Position numbers and translations under genes: made by a program. Below are positions 8,605-15,844 of a stretch of 28,629 nt of DNA, piece after piece. Position 1 is the first letter of the stretch. Each line of letters starts with the position of its first letter. The notes under the pieces are model-generated. The model did not search any database and had not been told where the DNA came from. It saw only the letters and a program-made list of their open reading frames with translations. Location: positions 1 through 28,629 of the forward strand of contig JAHIEB010000039.1 in assembly GCA_018894075.1 (NCBI GenBank), given 5' to 3'. This stretch comes from Patescibacteria group bacterium (GTDB taxonomy: Bacteria > Patescibacteriota > Minisyncoccia > Minisyncoccales > Staskawiczbacteraceae).

Positions 8605-8751
8605 ATGGATATAAATTATAGGCTATCAGTTAAATTTTCTTTGGCTGCCGTTATAATAATAGGAGTGCTTTTTATAGCTATTGTGCAGGGATTTCTGCTC
8701 TACTATCAAAAAGACTTAGTTGTTGCAGCAAAGATTTTGCAATCAAACTAA
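8605..8751 (+). CDS. Small single-pass membrane protein, 48 aa, unknown
   Basis: Reads 48 residues beginning MDINYRLSVKFSLAAVIIIG. One strong hydrophobic helix covers about residues 10-34 (LAAVIIIGVLFIAIVQGFLL), with short polar ends. The ATG lies 6 nt after a consensus TGG-TATAAT, fitting a leaderless message, and only 21 nt after tRNA-His. Its stop overlaps the htrA stop on the other strand by 3-4 nt. I do not recognise a family. The promoter placement and clean membrane helix are the main support. Confidence 0.6.
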   Translation: MDINYRLSVKFSLAAVIIIGVLFIAIVQGFLLYYQKDLVVAAKILQSN

Positions 8752-9773
8752 ATCTTTTCTCCCAGCACTGCCTCCAGCGCAATTTCTTGATTTTCTCTCA
8801 ATACTTTTAAGGGGACTTTTTCTCCCACTTTTTTCTTGCTTAAGATATTGACTAAAGGATTCTCGGTCGTTATTTTTTGTCCATGGCACTCCAATATGAT
8901 GTCAAACTCTTTTATCCCTGCTTTATGAGCCGGCGCATTTATAATAACAGGAGGTTCTCCTAATGTTTCTCTTATGACTAATGCCCCGTATTCAACCGGA
9001 AGCTTGTTGGCTTGAGCCATTTCCTTTGAAATAAGAACGTATTTTACTCCCAAGAAAGGAATGATAATCCTGCCGTACTTTTTTACTTCAACTAGATCTT
9101 TCTTTGCATAATTAATGGGAATGGCAAACCCTATATTCTGTGCTCCAGCGACTACGGCTGTATTTATGCCTATCACCTTGCCCTGCATATTTACTAAAGG
9201 TCCTCCTGAATTGCCCGGGTTTATGGCTGCATCGGTCTGAATCAAGCCCCTTAAGTTTTCAGCCTGCTGGCTCAAGCCATTGACGGCTGTTATGTATCTA
9301 GACAACCCTGAAATAATTCCAGATGATAATGTGTCGTGGAACTCTCCCAAAGCATTTCCTATTGCCACCACCCCCTCTCCTATTTGAAGGTTTTTTGAAT
9401 CTCCCAAATCCAAGAAACCAAGATTTTTAGCCTCTACCTTCAAAATGGCGACATCGTTTATCGGGTCTCTGGCCAACACTTTGGCTGGGTATTTTTCTTT
9501 CGGGCCCATAATTACCGTATATTCAGCTGTTGTGTCTGAAACCACATGGTTTGAGGTTAGAACATATCCGTCTTTTGAAACAACAAAGCCAGAGCCTCCG
9601 CCTATCTGCGTTTTTTCATTTAAGGCCGTGTGGTCAAACTTGGGCATCATATAGTCTCTGCCTCCGAATGGATACATATAGTAGCCCTCAATCTTCGGAA
9701 GATCTTTTGATACCACAATAGTAATTACCGCCGGGCAAGATTTCTTTGCTATTTGAACAATTGTTTTAGCCAT
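8748..9773 (-). CDS. HtrA/DegP-type serine protease with PDZ domain, no export signal
   Basis: Trypsin-like S1C protease with one C-terminal PDZ domain, 341 aa. The triad is complete: His76 in TSNHVVSD, Asp107 in NDVAIL and Ser189 in GNSGGPLV. PDZ is at about 230-341 with FLGVKYV and AGIKEFDIILECHGQ. HtrA proteins usually carry a signal peptide or membrane helix, but this one starts MAKTIVQIAKKS and goes directly into the protease domain. A longer frame runs to 10052, but it is antisense to the next gene and lies upstream of the promoter at 9784-9792, so it is not used. ATG 9773 is about 4 nt after the predicted transcription start; ATG 9782 is too close to the -10. Location in the cytoplasm is inferred. 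Confidence 0.88.
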   Translation of the reverse strand: MAKTIVQIAKKSCPAVITIVVSKDLPKIEGYYMYPFGGRDYMMPKFDHTALNEKTQIGGGSGFVVSKDGYVLTSNHVVSDTTAEYTVIMGPKEKYPAKVLARDPINDVAILKVEAKNLGFLDLGDSKNLQIGEGVVAIGNALGEFHDTLSSGIISGLSRYITAVNGLSQQAENLRGLIQTDAAINPGNSGGPLVNMQGKVIGINTAVVAGAQNIGFAIPINYAKKDLVEVKKYGRIIIPFLGVKYVLISKEMAQANKLPVEYGALVIRETLGEPPVIINAPAHKAGIKEFDIILECHGQKITTENPLVNILSKKKVGEKVPLKVLRENQEIALEAVLGEKI

Positions 9774-9783
9774 ATTTTTCATT

Positions 9784-9792
9784 ATTATACCA
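9784..9792 (-). promoter_or_regulatory. Extended -10 promoter of the htrA-like gene
   Basis: Minus strand TGG followed by a perfect TATAAT (9789-9784). The -35 region is poor. The predicted start near 9777 leaves almost no leader before ATG 9773. Confidence 0.6.
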
Positions 9793-9798
9793 GATATA

Positions 9799-9827
9799 TT
9801 GAAAAGAATGAAATAATCTGATAGGCT
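9799..9827 (+). promoter_or_regulatory. Promoter of the ROK kinase gene
   Basis: TTGAAA (9799-9804), 17-nt spacer ending TGA, TAGGCT (9822-9827). The -10 is weak. The predicted start at 9834 makes the mRNA begin AGCACATAA, the same as the message of the GC-rich gene at 25106. Confidence 0.45.
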
Positions 9828-9860
9828 CAAATTAGCACATAATAGAAAGGAGAGTGCTGA

Positions 9861-10745
9861 ATGATCAGAGTGATTGATGGAGGCGGAAATGGATTCCGCC
9901 GGGCAGACGTGGACGGAATCAGCGTTTACGATATAAAGAAAACAGAAAAAGGAGAAATCAACAACCCCGAAGAGCTGGTGGCTTTTGCGACTGCATCTCT
10001 CCCGCGAGGATATGAAGGCATCTGCTATGTCGTGGCAGGCGAGGTATCGCACGGGGTAGTGGTCAGGTCCCCGCAGATTCCCTGGCTGAACGGCGTTGAT
10101 CTAGCCGAAAGAACCGGCATTATGAGGACAGTGGTTGCCAATGATATGGACGGGGCAGCTATGGGCATGTGGATGCTCGAGCACCCCGTGTATTTTTTGG
10201 CTATGACCTGGAGTTCTGGCATCGGCCTTAGGGTTGTCAAGGGCGGCCAGATCCTGGCTAGCTCTGAAGCAGGCCACATTCCTCTGGATCTCTCTCCCTT
10301 TGCTCCTCTGTGCGGATGTGGACAAAGGGGGTGCGCTGAATCCATCCTGGGAGGAGAGGCGGTCATGCGGCGCGTCATTGCCGAGGTGGCTGTTCGGGGA
10401 GAGGTCATCCCTGATAATCTCCACCCCTGTGCATTTTTGGACCAGGAGTTTGACAAGGACAATCCTTGGGCTACTGATCTGTATGACCGAATCGCGCTTG
10501 GCATGGCCATTGTTTTGGCAAGCTATGTGAGCATTCTCCGGCCGGGTTTGATCATCTGGAAGGGGAGTTTTGCCAAGGCTGCGTTGCCTCGGATTGCGGA
10601 CTCAATCCGCAACCATCTGCGATCAAAGCTCATGAACCCTGTTTGGGCTGACGATCTGGCATTCTGGTTTTCTCCCGAACCGGATAGAGATTCCTTAATC
10701 GGGGGAGCGGTCCTTTTTGAGCAGCGGAAGGGACTAATTATCTAA
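9861..10745 (+). CDS. ROK family sugar kinase / glucokinase-like protein
   Basis: A 294-aa ROK-family protein, the group that includes bacterial glucokinases and other sugar kinases. Visible features are an N-terminal phosphate loop (IDGGGNG, 5-11), the catalytic Asp95 in VANDMDGAAMG, a second nucleotide loop SSGIG (118-122), and the ROK zinc site with His139 and CGCGQRGCAES (Cys151, 153, 158). Substrate cannot be told from sequence. AAAGGAG lies 10 nt before the ATG. The gene is clearly GC-richer than its neighbours and uses different codons. It stands alone between its own promoter and a perfect terminator (10753-10785). Recent transfer, or a separate expression class, are both possible. 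Confidence 0.87.
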   Translation: MIRVIDGGGNGFRRADVDGISVYDIKKTEKGEINNPEELVAFATASLPRGYEGICYVVAGEVSHGVVVRSPQIPWLNGVDLAERTGIMRTVVANDMDGAAMGMWMLEHPVYFLAMTWSSGIGLRVVKGGQILASSEAGHIPLDLSPFAPLCGCGQRGCAESILGGEAVMRRVIAEVAVRGEVIPDNLHPCAFLDQEFDKDNPWATDLYDRIALGMAIVLASYVSILRPGLIIWKGSFAKAALPRIADSIRNHLRSKLMNPVWADDLAFWFSPEPDRDSLIGGAVLFEQRKGLII

Positions 10746-10752
10746 AGAACAA

Positions 10753-10785
10753 GCGAGTGGACGACCACTCGCTTTTTTATTTTTT
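10753..10785 (+). terminator. Terminator of the ROK gene
   Basis: Perfect 8-bp stem GCGAGTGG/CCACTCGC with loop ACGA, then TTTTTTATTTTTT. Confidence 0.9.
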
Positions 10786-10787
10786 TG

Positions 10788-10796
10788 TGCTATCAT
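10788..10796 (+). promoter_or_regulatory. Extended -10 promoter of the tRNA-Arg(CCT) operon
   Basis: TGC-TATCAT just after the T-tract of the previous terminator. Start predicted near 10803, about 10 nt before the tRNA. No clear -35. Confidence 0.5.
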
Positions 10797-10812
10797 TACA
10801 TAATGGTCTCTT

Positions 10813-10884
10813 GCCCCCGTAGTTCAATGGATAGAACGAGAGACTCCTAAGCTCTAGATCGAGGTTCGATTCCTCGCGGGGGCA
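10813..10884 (+). tRNA. tRNA-Arg (anticodon CCT)
   Basis: Acceptor GCCCCCG/CGGGGGC, D-arm GTTC/GAAC, anticodon loop CTCCTAA, T-loop TTCGATT. The last anticodon-stem pair is A-G. CCA is not encoded. It is the first element of a mixed tRNA and protein operon running to about 14.7 kb. Confidence 0.92.
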
Positions 10885-10908
10885 CTTTAAAGCCCCTTAA
10901 TTAAAAAC

Positions 10909-11271
10909 ATGGATTCGCCCCAGAAAAGAACAAAGATAAAGAAGTTTTTTTCAGTAGCTGTCCTGGCTGGTTCAATCTACGCCTCTTTTTTGTTCGCCGG
11001 CGGTTTAATCCTAGGCTATTGGGTCACAAGGCGGTTCTATAAGAAATTCATTGAAAGAGGGCCCTTAAAGCACATATACGTTGAAATTAAGGGATGGAAA
11101 ATACACCTCCACCACTGGATTTCAGGGACCATTCTTCTGCTAGCTCTTTTAATAGCAGGAGTTGAATTCGGAGACCATAGGCTTTTCTTGGGATTATTGT
11201 GCGGAGTGATAGCTCATGATATTTACGATTTTAACGATTGGCCGCATATAATTGAGAAAAAAGCCCAATAG
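10909..11271 (+). CDS. Small membrane protein with His/Asp clusters, unknown
   Basis: A 120-aa protein with a basic N-terminus and about three hydrophobic helices (about 14-38, 72-88, 90-103). Conserved-looking metal-ligand candidates sit next to the helices: His66, His68 and His69 in IHLHHWISG, Asp89-His90, and His103, Asp104, Asp107, Asp110 in AHDIYDFNDW. The pattern suggests metal binding or a membrane enzyme, but I do not recognise the family. It starts 24 nt after tRNA-Arg(CCT) and ends 7 nt before tRNA-Ser, so tRNA processing should trim both ends of its message. No Shine-Dalgarno. Confidence 0.7.
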   Translation: MDSPQKRTKIKKFFSVAVLAGSIYASFLFAGGLILGYWVTRRFYKKFIERGPLKHIYVEIKGWKIHLHHWISGTILLLALLIAGVEFGDHRLFLGLLCGVIAHDIYDFNDWPHIIEKKAQ

Positions 11272-11278
11272 TGCGGCT

Positions 11279-11365
11279 GGTGGGGTGCCAGAGAGGCTGA
11301 ATGGGCCGCACTCGAAATGCGGTATGCCCGTAAGGGTATCAGAGGTTCAAATCCTCTCCCCACCG
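11279..11365 (+). tRNA. tRNA-Ser (anticodon CGA)
   Basis: Acceptor GGTGGGG/CCCCACC, discriminator G, anticodon stem CCGCA/TGCGG with loop CTCGAAA, and a long class II variable arm (ATGCCC-GTAA-GGGTAT). CCA is not encoded. Confidence 0.94.
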
Positions 11366-11378
11366 CAGATAAAAATAT

Positions 11379-11861
11379 ATGATTACCCTTTCAGCAGAAT
11401 TTTTTTTGTTCTCTTCGGCAGTATTATTGTTTTTGCTTATTGATATCGTCTTTTTAGTTTGGTTTTGGAAGCTGAAGAAAAAAGCAAAAATGTTCTTTGA
11501 GGGGAAAAAGATAAAGGACGTTGAAGATGTTTTAACCAACCAAATGCAAAAAACAAAGAAGTTGGAGGCCGAATGTGTGAATCTGCAAAACAAGGCAAAC
11601 AGTCAGGCCAGCATTTCAGAAAAAACATTCCAGAAAATAGGGGTGGTAAGATTTAATCCTTTCAGCGATATGGGTGGAAACCAGAGTTTTGCCGTCACCC
11701 TGCTGGACCAGAAGAACAACGGCGTGATACTATCCAGCTTGTTCATTGCGGAGGGAAACAGGGTTTATGCAAAATCAATAAGGGCTGGGCAGTCAGATTA
11801 TCCTTTGTCAAAGGAGGAAAAAGAATCATTAGAAAAAGCAATAAATGGACAAAAGAAATAA
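11379..11861 (+). CDS. DUF4446 family protein
   Basis: A 160-aa protein with one N-terminal membrane helix (about 8-30), a short charged coiled stretch, and the DUF4446 (PF14584) core: KIGVVRFNPFSDMGGNQSFA, LLDQKNNGVILSSL, RVYAKSIRAGQS and YPLSKEEKE. Function is unknown. The ATG is 13 nt after tRNA-Ser, and its 3' end overlaps infB by 17 nt, so it is probably translated together with infB. Confidence 0.85.
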   Translation: MITLSAEFFLFSSAVLLFLLIDIVFLVWFWKLKKKAKMFFEGKKIKDVEDVLTNQMQKTKKLEAECVNLQNKANSQASISEKTFQKIGVVRFNPFSDMGGNQSFAVTLLDQKNNGVILSSLFIAEGNRVYAKSIRAGQSDYPLSKEEKESLEKAINGQKK

Positions 11862-13332
11862 TAAAAAAAGAGCTCCCGTGGTAGTTGTTTTGGGCCATGT
11901 TGACCACGGCAAGTCCTCGCTTTTGGAAGCGATCAGGGATTTTGAGATTACTTCTAAAGAATCGGGGGGCATAACCCAGCATGTGGGAGCATATGAAGTG
12001 GATCATAAAGATCAAAAGATTACCTTTATTGACACCCCCGGCCACGAGGCTTTTTCTGCAATAAGGGCCAGGGGAGCCCAAGTTGCTGATATTGCCGTAC
12101 TGGTGGTGGATTCAGCCGACTCTGTCCAGCCACAAACAAAAGAGGCAATAACTGTTATCAATAAAGCCGAGATTCCTATGATTGTTGCCTTGAATAAGAT
12201 TGACAAACCAACAGCTGATCCAGAGAAGATAAAAAGAGAGCTTTCTGCCCAGAATGTTTTTGTAGAATCAATGGGAGGAAAGGTACCTAGTGTTAATATA
12301 TCAGCCAAGACCAAAGAAGGAATGAACGAACTGCTTGATTTAATACTATTAGTGGCAGATTTAGAGGCCTTAGAGGCAGATGTTGAATCTCCCGCAGAAG
12401 GAGTTGTAATAGAATCCAACACAGATAGCTTCAGGGGGCCAGCAGCAACCTTGCTTGTCCAAAAAGGCACATTGAAGATAAAAGATGTCATAGGAACAGA
12501 TACTGCCTGCGCGAAGATTAAAGGACTAGAAGATTTTCAAGGAAGGGCCATAAAGAAAGCCATTCCTTCCCAGCCCACTATTGTTTTGGGTTTTGACAAA
12601 GCTCCATGGGTTGGAGAAAAGTTTCAGACCTTTGACAGCCTAGACCAGGCTGCCGGCAACATGAAGGAAGTCAAAAGAGCCGACCTCTCTTTTTCTCTTA
12701 AAGAAGGCCAGAAAGTTTTAAACATTATCTTAAAAGCAGATGTGGTAGGGTCTTTAGAGGCCCTAGTTGAGATACTAAAGGAACTGCCTCAAGAGAAGGT
12801 AGCTTTAAGAATTTTAAAGAGCGAGATAGGGGATATTGTCGAGTCTGATACAAAAGTGGCCGAAACGTCTAAAGCCCAAATAGTGGGTTTTAGAGTGAAG
12901 GTAAACCCTGGTGTTTTACAGGCAATGAGAAAAGACAAAGAAAAGAGGGTAAAGATTAAAACTTTTGATGTGATATATAATCTGGTTCAGGAGGTCAGGC
13001 AGATGATGGAAAAAAATATAGCGCCAGAGGTTGTAAGGCAGGATATAGGGAAGATGAAGACTCTGGTGGTTTTTTGGGCAGAAGGCAGAAGACAAATCGT
13101 GGGAGGAAAAGTCTTTGAAGGAGAATTTAAAAAAGGATTAAAGCTCGAGGTCCAAAGAAATTCTGAAAAAGTAGGCGAAGGAAAGATTATAAACCTGCAG
13201 AGGAATAAAAAAGACGTGGACAGGGCCATAAAGGGAGATGAATGCGGTATTTTATTTGAAGGTTCTGTTAAAATAGAAGAAGGCGACATCATAGTTGCTT
13301 TTTCTGAAGAGAGGGTGAGAGACACTTTATGA
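11845..13332 (+). CDS. infB: Translation initiation factor IF-2, short form
   Basis: GTPase that delivers initiator tRNA and promotes subunit joining. The product is 495 aa and begins almost at the G domain: G1 GHVDHGKS (17-24), G3 DTPGHEAF (about 64-71), G4 NKID (about 117-120). Domains II, III and IV with the initiator-tRNA binding C-terminus follow. The long N-terminal extension of E. coli IF-2 (890 aa) is absent. It overlaps DUF4446 by 17 nt upstream and rbfA by ATGA downstream. Confidence 0.96.
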   Translation: MDKRNNKKRAPVVVVLGHVDHGKSSLLEAIRDFEITSKESGGITQHVGAYEVDHKDQKITFIDTPGHEAFSAIRARGAQVADIAVLVVDSADSVQPQTKEAITVINKAEIPMIVALNKIDKPTADPEKIKRELSAQNVFVESMGGKVPSVNISAKTKEGMNELLDLILLVADLEALEADVESPAEGVVIESNTDSFRGPAATLLVQKGTLKIKDVIGTDTACAKIKGLEDFQGRAIKKAIPSQPTIVLGFDKAPWVGEKFQTFDSLDQAAGNMKEVKRADLSFSLKEGQKVLNIILKADVVGSLEALVEILKELPQEKVALRILKSEIGDIVESDTKVAETSKAQIVGFRVKVNPGVLQAMRKDKEKRVKIKTFDVIYNLVQEVRQMMEKNIAPEVVRQDIGKMKTLVVFWAEGRRQIVGGKVFEGEFKKGLKLEVQRNSEKVGEGKIINLQRNKKDVDRAIKGDECGILFEGSVKIEEGDIIVAFSEERVRDTL

Positions 13333-13673
13333 GCAAAAAAGTAGAAAAGGTAAATTCTCTGATTCAAAGAGAGCTTGGGAGCATACTCTTAAAGGATGTT
13401 GAGTTCCCGCAAGGGTCTTTGGTCACTATTACCAGGGTTGAGACCTCAATAGATTTAATCAATGCCAGGGTATATATTTCTGTCCTGCCCCAGGAAGGAG
13501 CAAAAAGAGTATTAGAGATTTTAGGAAAGCTCGTTTTCTTTTTACAGAAAAGAATAAATAAGAGGCTTAAAATGAGGCCTATACCGAAGATACGGTTTAT
13601 TGAGGAAAAAGAGACTGGCAAAGCCGCCAGGATAGAAAGCATTTTAGAGGATATAAGGAATCAAGAAGGTTGA
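13329..13673 (+). CDS. rbfA: Ribosome-binding factor A
   Basis: Cold-shock type 30S maturation factor, 114 aa, KH-like fold. Matches include RVETSIDLINARVYISVLP, the helix with LVFFLQKRINKRLKMRPIPKIRF, and a short acidic end with IESILEDI. The ATGA overlap with infB is the usual infB-rbfA arrangement. Here rbfA is followed after 24 nt by a homing endonuclease gene rather than truB. Confidence 0.92.
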   Translation: MSKKVEKVNSLIQRELGSILLKDVEFPQGSLVTITRVETSIDLINARVYISVLPQEGAKRVLEILGKLVFFLQKRINKRLKMRPIPKIRFIEEKETGKAARIESILEDIRNQEG

Positions 13674-13697
13674 AAAAAATAGAATTAAAAAATATTT

Positions 13698-14498
13698 ATG
13701 TTTTCTTTGGACCCTCGAGGGGGGCATAATCGATATAATTTTAAGATCGATTTCTTTGAAAAGTGGACGCCGGAGATGGCCTATGTTTTAGGCTTTTTAT
13801 ATGCAGATGGGTATATTGAAGATGCGGGAAAATCATCAAGGACTCAATATATATCTTTTGGCAGCAAAGACAAAGAGATTATCGAGTTAATAAGATCGGT
13901 ATTAGGATCTAAGCACATAATAAATTATAGAATTCCTAGCAAGGTTTTTTTCCCTGGCGGAAAAACGTATAAATGTGCCGAATTCTATAAATTAAGGATC
14001 GGCAGTAAGAAATGGTTCAGAGATCTTTTGCGGTTAGGGCTTGTCCCAAAAAAATCACTAATAATAAAATTCCCAAATAACATCCCCGATAAATATTTCG
14101 GACATTTCGTCCGAGGATACTTTGACGGAGATGGATGTGTCACTATTAAAAGAGGCAGGGGCGCAAGAGGGCAGACGATTCTAAAGGGAGTAGCCGTCAT
14201 TTTTACTAGCGGGAGCAGACTCTTTTTAGAGGGGTTAAGGAACCGGGCGCATCAAATTGTTGGTTTTAGGAAAAGGATTGTTTATTACGGTAGCCGTAGC
14301 AGGGCATGCTATTTGAAATATAATACGGCCGAAAGCGTGAGATGGTTCCAACTTTTTTATGGCGATTGCTTCAACCTATTTTTAAAAAGAAAATATAATG
14401 TCTTCCAAAAATACTTTCAATTGCGCCCAGTTAGGATTGACAAAGAGACAGCAAAGATATTGAATAAAGGATCATGGCCAGGTATCCAAGTAGTTTAA
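13698..14498 (+). CDS. LAGLIDADG homing endonuclease whose 3' end lies inside tRNA-Cys
   Basis: A 266-aa protein with two LAGLIDADG motifs, LGFLYADGYIED (31-42) and VRGYFDGDG (about 138-146). Each carries the acidic residue used for metal-dependent DNA cleavage, so it is a single-chain two-motif enzyme and looks intact. The N-terminus RGGHNRYNF precedes the first motif. It is not inside an obvious intron or intein and starts 24 nt after rbfA. The last 7 codons and the TAA (14496-14498) are made from the first 23 nt of tRNA-Cys on the same strand, so 5' processing of the tRNA would remove the stop codon from the message. Homing target unknown. Confidence 0.88.
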   Translation: MFSLDPRGGHNRYNFKIDFFEKWTPEMAYVLGFLYADGYIEDAGKSSRTQYISFGSKDKEIIELIRSVLGSKHIINYRIPSKVFFPGGKTYKCAEFYKLRIGSKKWFRDLLRLGLVPKKSLIIKFPNNIPDKYFGHFVRGYFDGDGCVTIKRGRGARGQTILKGVAVIFTSGSRLFLEGLRNRAHQIVGFRKRIVYYGSRSRACYLKYNTAESVRWFQLFYGDCFNLFLKRKYNVFQKYFQLRPVRIDKETAKILNKGSWPGIQVV

Positions 14499-14549
14499 GG
14501 AGACGGTCTGCAAAACCGTTATACGCGGGTGCAATTCCCGCCCTGGCCT
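14476..14549 (+). tRNA. tRNA-Cys (anticodon GCA)
   Basis: Acceptor GGCCAGG/CCTGGCC, discriminator T, anticodon stem ACGGT/ACCGT with loop CTGCAAA, T-arm GCGGG-TGCAATT-CCCGC. CCA is not encoded. The first 23 nt also encode the end of the upstream endonuclease. Confidence 0.93.
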
Positions 14550-14556
14550 CAAGTTT

Positions 14557-14639
14557 GCCCGGATGGCGGAATGGCATACGCACAACACTTAAAATGTTGC
14601 GAGGTTTTCCTCATGCGAGTTCGACTCTCGCTCCGGGCA
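14557..14639 (+). tRNA. tRNA-Leu (anticodon TAA)
   Basis: Acceptor GCCCGGA/TCCGGGC, anticodon stem CAACA/TGTTG with loop CTTAAAA, class II variable arm and T-arm GCGAG/CTCGC. CCA is not encoded. Seven nt after tRNA-Cys. Confidence 0.93.
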
Positions 14640-14706
14640 CACGCGTTTTTAACTATTTTTGTTCATAAATTTTCTCGATTTTGGCAAAAACAAGTCACGA
14701 GTCGAG

Positions 14707-14735
14707 CCACCTTTTGATTGAGGTGGTTTTTATTT
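14707..14735 (+). terminator. Terminator of the infB-tRNA operon
   Basis: Stem CCACCT (14707-14712) with AGGTGG (14721-14726), 8-nt loop, then TTTTTATTT. It is nearly identical in sequence to the terminator at 20077 after the HIT gene. Confidence 0.85.
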
Positions 14736-14853
14736 ACCGAAAATCCCTTGCTCTGCAATTAAAACATGAGGGGCTGTGGTGTGGGGATATTATTTCTCAA
14801 GAAAGTTTTACATAAGCGGAAATAATCTGATTAAATTTTTAACTATGCAAACG

Positions 14854-14884
14854 AAAAGCCCGAGGCACCCCGGGCTTTTTGATT
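14854..14884. terminator. Bidirectional terminator
   Basis: Stem AAAAGCCCG (14854-14862) with CGGGCTTTT (14871-14879), 8-nt loop, T-run on the + side and a shorter one on the - side. It can serve the operon from the left and the - strand gene at 14956. The 14640-14955 stretch otherwise holds only the terminator at 14707 and a C9 tract (14941-14949). Confidence 0.7.
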
Positions 14885-14955
14885 TTACAATGATTATCTT
14901 GGGCTGAAATTATCAAAATAATCTTTAAAATATTTAATCACCCCCCCCCTTTTCG

Positions 14956-15645
14956 TCAGCGGGTATTTTTTCGGGTTCTTTTTTCTTTTAAGTCTAACAC
15001 CCCCCTAATCCCCGCTGAATCGACTCTGTCTTTCTTATTTAATTCCGCAATTTCTTCTTTTGATAATCTACTATCCGATCCGCTTCTGTCTTTATCGGTC
15101 GATGCCCCTATGCGTCTTTGTTTTTCGGCGAACAAAGCATCCCTAACGGCTCTCTGCTCATCCCATTGATTTTTCATCTCCGGAGTCATTCTTTTCCCAA
15201 GCCTTGCTTTAGTTTGTAGTACGCCCTCAATATATTTAAGTGCATCGTCAACTCCTTCCACTTCTGGTCTGTCTGCACCTAAAACAATATTCTCTATCGC
15301 AAGAGCAGATCTTTTATCTCCCCTTTTACCCGATTCAGACAATGCTTTTGCATATCCAATAATAGCACCCTTTGCTTCTGAAAAACTTAATGGCGTAGCG
15401 CCATTTTTATCCCTTTCGGCCAGATTTGCCTCAACGACTATTTCTCTAACCGCATCGTGCCAAAAACCATTTTTCTCCAGAATACATTGTCCAGCGTCAT
15501 ATCTTTCGTTAGCAAAATCATAACCAGCTTCGCTTAATGCCTTGTGATTTTGTGGCTGCTTAACTCTGTCTAAAACACCCTGCATTTTAAGAGCAATTTC
15601 TTCGCTTTTATGTTGCTCCGAAGAGCTTGTTTCTGGTGATTGCAT
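14956..15645 (-). CDS. Unknown charged soluble protein, 229 aa
   Basis: Rich in charged residues, predicted helical, with no signal peptide or membrane helix. The C-terminal third is very basic and acidic in alternation (RRIGASTDKDRSGSDSRL, ending KEKRTRKNTR) and probably disordered. I recognise no family. A G6 run (minus strand) lies near the end of the frame, and a G9 tract begins 6 nt after the stop, so the 3' end may be unstable. TTGAAA-17-TAAAGA on the minus strand (15685-15657) is a weak candidate promoter with a very short leader. Confidence 0.6.
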   Translation of the reverse strand: MQSPETSSSEQHKSEEIALKMQGVLDRVKQPQNHKALSEAGYDFANERYDAGQCILEKNGFWHDAVREIVVEANLAERDKNGATPLSFSEAKGAIIGYAKALSESGKRGDKRSALAIENIVLGADRPEVEGVDDALKYIEGVLQTKARLGKRMTPEMKNQWDEQRAVRDALFAEKQRRIGASTDKDRSGSDSRLSKEEIAELNKKDRVDSAGIRGVLDLKEKRTRKNTR

Positions 15646-15700
15646 ATTTTTTATTTTCTTTAATAATTTATGACAACTTTTTCAACTGATTCTTCTTGCA

Positions 15701-15844
15701 TTAATAGCAGCTAAAGCCCTTATTAAAATAATGACCGAAGGCTGGCACATTACCGAATATTCCCAACATTGTTTTAGTAATTAAGGTGTCACTCGGATTA
15801 TTTTTTTCTCCCAACGCAACGCCCAGCAAATAAATCAATAACAT
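15701..15844 (-). CDS. Possible small protein or gene fragment, 47 aa
   Basis: Reads 47 residues from ATG 15844 (MLLIYLLGVALGEKNNPSDT) to TAA at 15703-15701, including LITKTMLGIFGNVPAFGHYF. The mix of hydrophobic and polar residues with Gly/Pro looks like a piece of a folded protein rather than random AT-rich sequence. It lies about 55 nt upstream of the unknown - strand gene and in the same direction. It may be the remnant of a longer gene. I cannot name it. Confidence 0.4.
   Translation of the reverse strand: MLLIYLLGVALGEKNNPSDTLITKTMLGIFGNVPAFGHYFNKGFSCY

Noticed and set aside
9774..10052. Longer N-terminus for the htrA-like protein
   Set aside because: It is antisense to the ROK gene and upstream of the TGG-TATAAT promoter, and it reads like shadow sequence.
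13670..13731. Short frame starting TTG at the rbfA stop (LKKIELKNIYVFFGPSRGA)
   Set aside because: Only 19 codons; it could be the start of a gene disrupted by the endonuclease, but nothing downstream continues it.
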